Of a DNA stretch of 8,007 bases, positions 5,263 to 8,007 are shown piece by piece. Within the stretch, counting starts at the first letter, position 1, and the number at the start of each line of letters is the position of its first letter. Source of the DNA: Bacillota bacterium (lineage in GTDB: Bacteria; Bacillota_I; Bacilli_A; RFN20; CAG-826); the NCBI GenBank assembly GCA_026387995.1, contig JAPLKQ010000133.1, forward strand, positions 1-8,007, given 5' to 3'. Made by a program: the position numbers and the translations under genes. The notes below the pieces were generated by a model. That model had not been told where the DNA came from. It did not search any database and saw only the letters and a program-made list of their open reading frames with translations.

Positions 5263-6057
5263 ATGAAACACAGAATAATTAACTTTGCGTATCTCAAAAA
5301 ATTTAACATGCTCATGGGAGGCCTTCATCTCTTACAAGGTATCTTGATGCTGATCTTCGCCTACACGCTCATCCCCAATAGCCCATTTGCGGGCTTCAAA
5401 CCGGAAATAACCCAAAACTTTTTACGGTTTGACTTCACGCTGCAGACACTGGTCCTCGATTCCCGTGTCCTCTTCCAACTTCCGTTTGCGTTCCTCGTGG
5501 CCTGCTTCTTATTCATCTCGGCGATTGCCCACGGCATCATCGTCTCGCCGCACTTCAACAAAGTTTATAATGCCGACCTTGAAAAAGGCATGAACCGCTT
5601 CCGTTGGTTTGAATACGCCTTAAGCTCCTCGATCATGATCGTGCTTATCGCGACCCTCTTTGGTATTACCGACATCGTCTCGCTCATTCTCATCTTTGTC
5701 CTTAACGCCTCGATGAACTTATTCGGTTACCTGATGGAACTGCTCAATCAGAAGACCGGCAAGGTCAACTGGCTGCCGTTTATCTTCGGTTCGCTCGCGG
5801 GCTTAGCGCCTTGGGCCGCCATCTTGATTTATATGTTTGGCGCCGCCGACCTCAGCTTAGTCCCCTGGTTTGTCTGGGCCATCGTCATTACCTATTTCGT
5901 CGCCTTCAATACCTTCCCGGTCAACATGGTGCTCCAATACAAGAAAGTCGGGAAATGGAAAGATTATCTCTATGGCGAACGCGTCTACATCGTCCTCAGC
6001 CTCGTTGCCAAGTCCTTGCTGGCCTGGCTCGTCTTATTTGGCGCGATGCAGCCGTAA
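5263..6057 (+). CDS. Heliorhodopsin
   Basis: This is a complete seven-helix retinal protein of the heliorhodopsin family (264 residues). The seventh helix has VYIVLSLVAKSLLAW (241-255), with the Schiff-base lysine at K250 and S246 four residues before it. Helix C has RWFEYALSSSIM (114-125), where E117 is the expected counterion. H22 (LHLLQ) and H90 (AHG) occupy the places of the two inner histidines. Offsets to the reference protein 48C12 (E107, H80, S237, K241) are consistent. Helices lie near 15-35, 67-92, 111-133, 136-158, 170-191, 199-224 and 238-261, with the long first loop (37-66) typical of the family. Heliorhodopsins sit inverted, with the N-terminus inside, and show a slow photocycle without established pumping; a sensory or enzyme-regulating role is proposed. 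AAGGAGG 5 nt before ATG 5263 fixes the start. No retinal-synthesis gene or transducer adjoins it. Confidence 0.95.
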   Translation: MKHRIINFAYLKKFNMLMGGLHLLQGILMLIFAYTLIPNSPFAGFKPEITQNFLRFDFTLQTLVLDSRVLFQLPFAFLVACFLFISAIAHGIIVSPHFNKVYNADLEKGMNRFRWFEYALSSSIMIVLIATLFGITDIVSLILIFVLNASMNLFGYLMELLNQKTGKVNWLPFIFGSLAGLAPWAAILIYMFGAADLSLVPWFVWAIVITYFVAFNTFPVNMVLQYKKVGKWKDYLYGERVYIVLSLVAKSLLAWLVLFGAMQP

Positions 6058-6074
6058 GCTCAAGACCAAGAAAC

Positions 6075-6107
6075 AAAACGAGAAGCCCCGCCGCTTCTCG
6101 TTTTTTA
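6075..6107 (+). terminator. Rho-independent terminator of heliorhodopsin
   Basis: ACGAGAAG (6078-6085), loop CCCCGCCG and CTTCTCGT (6094-6101) form a perfect 8-bp stem, extended by AAA/TTT (6075-6077 with 6102-6104), running into TTTTTTATTT. It separates the heliorhodopsin from the phospholipase-like gene, so the two are not one operon unless there is read-through. Confidence 0.93.
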
Positions 6108-6132
6108 TTTCGATAAAAAACATTTTCCGTTG

Positions 6133-6138
6133 TATGAT
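6133..6138 (+). promoter_or_regulatory. Candidate -10 of the PI-PLC gene
   Basis: TATGAT, one base off TATAAT, lies 29 nt before the ATG, between the heliorhodopsin terminator and the ribosome-binding site. No good -35 hexamer is seen. Its placement after a strong terminator is the main support. Confidence 0.35.
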
Positions 6139-6167
6139 GATTTTAGGTATGTCCGGAGGAAATCATC

Positions 6168-7292
6168 ATGGCTATTAAAAAACGTGGTCGCCGCATTTTA
6201 ACGACAACCCTGATTGTCTTTGCCAGCATCGTCGCTTTTGTCGCCGTCCTTGGCAAGGGCAGTTTCTCGTTTGCCAGTTATCATGCCGACAACAAAGATT
6301 ATAGCGACGTCATCACACAAGGCATCGGCAATACTAACCCACGCGTGGTCGATATCGCGATGCTGGGCGCCCATGACGCCTTCTCCACCAAAGTGAGCAC
6401 TTCCTCGGCAGTCGATCCGAGCGAAGGGGCCGACAGCATGGTTCGAAACTCAACGATCAAAATCTTTGCGGACGGCCTGATCGTACGCCTCTCCAGAGCG
6501 CAACTGGGAACGGCCGCCATCATGCTTGAAAATGGGGTCCGCTATTTTGATATACGCCTTTCCGACCTCAACGGCGAATGGTATACCAAGCACGCGCTTT
6601 TGTCAGATAAACTATCGGTTTACCTGACCGATGTCATTGATTTTTTGAATCATCATCCTGGCGAATTGGTGGTCATGGATTTCCACTACGTCTATTTCGA
6701 TACGATGACCTTTGAGGACTTATTTACCTATTTAGGTAACTTTAAAGTGGATGGTTTCAGTTTATTGGACTATATGAACTTTGATCCGGTGGCCACGCCG
6801 CTGGGTGAGCTTCGTTATAACCAAGCGACGCTTGGTGGGACACGGGCGGGCGTCGTCATCCTCGCTAAACTGCCCGCCTCCAACCCCACTTACCGCTACC
6901 ACTATGAACGTGGCGAAGGTGAAGGTGATGGTAATTTTATCTCCATCCGCTCGATGTGGCATAACTCGAGCGATACCAAGACGATGCTCAAGGGCATCCG
7001 TGACGAAGTCACTTTTTTACAGACGGATACCACTTACAACGATATGTTCCGCGTCAGCCAAGCCCAGAAGACCGGCGTCATCAGCGGGTCCGATATGGCC
7101 GACACCTTGATTGGCTGGTCGTTGATTGACCTGGCCAGCAGTTTCAATGTCACCTTGGTTGAACAGGACGATTTCTCGAGTTGGTTCGAAGTCATGCCGA
7201 TTCTAATGGTCGATTTTGCCATCAGCACCCGTGGGCAATTCAACGCCAAAGCCAATGATGCGATGATTACCTTCAACCAGAGTTTGCTTTAA
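6168..7292 (+). CDS. Membrane-anchored or secreted PI-PLC X-domain protein
   Basis: The 374-residue protein carries a phosphatidylinositol-specific phospholipase C X-like fold, the metal-independent bacterial type that cleaves inositol phospholipids by acid-base chemistry. MLGAHDAF (65-72) holds the first catalytic His (H69) with D70. VRYFDIRLS (124-132) supplies D128 and R130, as in the LDIR motif of Bacillus PI-PLC, and YTKHALL (139-145) holds the second His, H142. LVVMDFH (167-173) is the following core strand and MVDFA (347-351) the typical last one. A basic start (KKRGRR) and a hydrophobic segment at about 10-29 make a signal peptide or signal anchor, so the enzyme should face outside. 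No lipobox is seen. GGAGG 8 nt before ATG 6168 supports the start. Substrate is uncertain; family members also act on glycosylphosphatidylinositol or other phosphodiesters. It is a separate transcript from heliorhodopsin. Confidence 0.85.
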   Translation: MAIKKRGRRILTTTLIVFASIVAFVAVLGKGSFSFASYHADNKDYSDVITQGIGNTNPRVVDIAMLGAHDAFSTKVSTSSAVDPSEGADSMVRNSTIKIFADGLIVRLSRAQLGTAAIMLENGVRYFDIRLSDLNGEWYTKHALLSDKLSVYLTDVIDFLNHHPGELVVMDFHYVYFDTMTFEDLFTYLGNFKVDGFSLLDYMNFDPVATPLGELRYNQATLGGTRAGVVILAKLPASNPTYRYHYERGEGEGDGNFISIRSMWHNSSDTKTMLKGIRDEVTFLQTDTTYNDMFRVSQAQKTGVISGSDMADTLIGWSLIDLASSFNVTLVEQDDFSSWFEVMPILMVDFAISTRGQFNAKANDAMITFNQSLL

Positions 7293-7326
7293 CGGACTAA
7301 CCTTCTTTCGTTACCAAAGCCCTTTC

Positions 7327-7355
7327 GCGGCACTCCACCCGAGTGCCGCTTTTTT
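7327..7355 (+). terminator. Rho-independent terminator of the PI-PLC gene
   Basis: GCGGCACTC (7327-7335), loop CACCC and GAGTGCCGC (7341-7349) make a perfect 9-bp stem followed by six T. It begins 34 nt after the stop codon. Confidence 0.95.
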
Positions 7356-7363
7356 GTGGGTGG

Positions 7364-7382
7364 CGATAAATTCTATTTATCG
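7364..7382. promoter_or_regulatory. Dyad overlapping the pseudouridine-synthase promoter
   Basis: CGATAAAT-TCT-ATTTATCG is a perfect 8-bp inverted repeat with a 3-nt centre. It ends one base before the TATAAT at 7384-7389 and fills the spacer and -35 zone, the classic position of a repressor operator. It could instead be a chance AT-rich palindrome. Confidence 0.4.
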
Positions 7383-7383
7383 T

Positions 7384-7389
7384 TATAAT
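7384..7389 (+). promoter_or_regulatory. -10 element of the pseudouridine-synthase gene
   Basis: A perfect TATAAT lies 59 nt before the ATG, just after the PI-PLC terminator. No good -35 is present at 16-18 nt; that region is occupied by the dyad at 7364-7382. The expected leader is about 52 nt. Confidence 0.5.
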
Positions 7390-7448
7390 AAAAGCGTTCA
7401 TTTCTATGAAAATCAAATGTCCCCTTCGGGCGGAAAGAAGATAGAAAC

Positions 7449-8007
7449 ATGCCAACTCCCAAAATCGCGAAACCTTTGCCCGCCTTTAAAGACCGGATTC
7501 CCCGTACCGGCAAGCCGCCGGAAGCTAAAAAATATACCGTTGATGAACCGATGGGTTTATTGGCGTTTTTAATCCTGAAACTGAAAGGCGAATCACGGAA
7601 TAACGTCAAATCGCTTTTGGCTCGGCATCAAATCACGGTGAATGGCAATGCCACCACCCAATTCGATTACGAACTCAAGAAAGACTACATCGTCGAGGTT
7701 TTGCCAACCTCGTTTAGAGCCCAAGCGCCAGTGTCCTTGCCCATCATTTTCGAGAATAATGAACTCATCGTCATCAATAAACCCAGCGGCCTTCTCAGTG
7801 TCGCTGACGATAAAGAAACCGAAAAAACCGCGTTCCGCATGATCACCGCTTATCTCAAAGCCAATAACGTCCCCGGACGTCTCCATGTCGTCCACCGCAT
7901 CGATAAAGACACGTCAGGCATTCTTCTTTTCTCCAAAAGCGAAGAGTTGAAGACCTTACTTCAGGATAACTGGAACGACCTTGTGACGTCCCGTGGCTAT
8001 TACGCGA
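7449..8007 (+). CDS. RluA-family 23S rRNA/tRNA pseudouridine synthase, N-terminal part (runs off right edge)
   Basis: The enzyme isomerises specific uridines in rRNA or tRNA to pseudouridine. The 186 visible codons cover an S4-like RNA-binding domain (about 33-84, with SRNNVKSLLARHQITVNG) and the start of the catalytic domain: IFENNELIVINKPSGLLS (100-117), then HRIDKDTSGILLF (149-161), whose D152 is the catalytic aspartate of the HRLDxxTSG motif. The last residues, SRGYYA, match the conserved R-x-Y region that follows. The reading frame is open to the window end with no frameshift. The start ATG 7449 has only a weak GGAAAGAAG before it, but no better start precedes the S4 domain. RluA, RluC and RluD types cannot be told apart from this part, so the target uridine is not assigned. 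Confidence 0.92.
   Translation, partial: MPTPKIAKPLPAFKDRIPRTGKPPEAKKYTVDEPMGLLAFLILKLKGESRNNVKSLLARHQITVNGNATTQFDYELKKDYIVEVLPTSFRAQAPVSLPIIFENNELIVINKPSGLLSVADDKETEKTAFRMITAYLKANNVPGRLHVVHRIDKDTSGILLFSKSEELKTLLQDNWNDLVTSRGYYA

Noticed and set aside
5811..6178. Plus-strand open frames overlapping the end of heliorhodopsin
   Set aside because: They are out-of-frame shadows of the heliorhodopsin gene and run through its terminator.

Overview
The window comes from a monoderm bacterium of the Bacillota/Mycoplasmatota (Firmicutes/Tenericutes) type that keeps the standard genetic code. The pointers are strong AAGGAGG/GGAGG ribosome-binding sites before most genes, compact rho-independent terminators, very AT-rich intergenic DNA around moderately GC-rich genes, and a heliorhodopsin, a family found mainly in monoderms and archaea. 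TGA is a real stop here: nrdD ends in the TGA of an ATGA overlap with nrdG, which argues against a Mycoplasma/Spiroplasma code. The genus cannot be named from this sequence.

Layout. At 1-117 (minus) is the N-terminus of a Lys-Pro-Ala repeat protein that runs off the left edge. A gene-free AT-rich stretch follows. The minus strand then carries a SOUL/HEBP haem-binding protein (502-1032) with its own extended -10 promoter, and the anaerobic ribonucleotide reductase operon nrdD-nrdG (3742 down to 1143), which ends in a UUCG-loop terminator. Upstream of nrdD is about 800 bp without a convincing gene. It holds a long imperfect leader hairpin (3797-3861), a 20-bp perfect palindrome (3956-3975) and several AT-rich hairpins. 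Next is a DUF1097 (YcdZ-like) membrane protein (4540-5079, minus), divergent from a complete heliorhodopsin (5263-6057, plus). An anchored or secreted PI-PLC X-domain protein (6168-7292, plus) and the first 186 codons of an RluA-family pseudouridine synthase (7449 to the right edge, plus) follow. Nearly every gene has its own terminator, so apart from nrdDG these look like single-gene transcripts.

How they fit together. nrdD and nrdG form one enzyme system: a glycyl-radical class III reductase and its radical-SAM activase, which make dNTPs without oxygen. The cell is therefore at least facultatively anaerobic. Heliorhodopsin is a light-responsive retinal protein without established pump activity. 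No retinal-synthesis gene (blh/brp, carotenoid genes) is in the window, so retinal must be made elsewhere or taken up. A haem/tetrapyrrole-binding SOUL protein, a membrane protein of unknown function and a phospholipase-like protein lie near it. The neighbourhood suggests, but does not prove, a light/redox/membrane connection. The main candidates for something undescribed are the heliorhodopsin with its divergent DUF1097 partner and operator-like dyad, and the structured nrdD leader.
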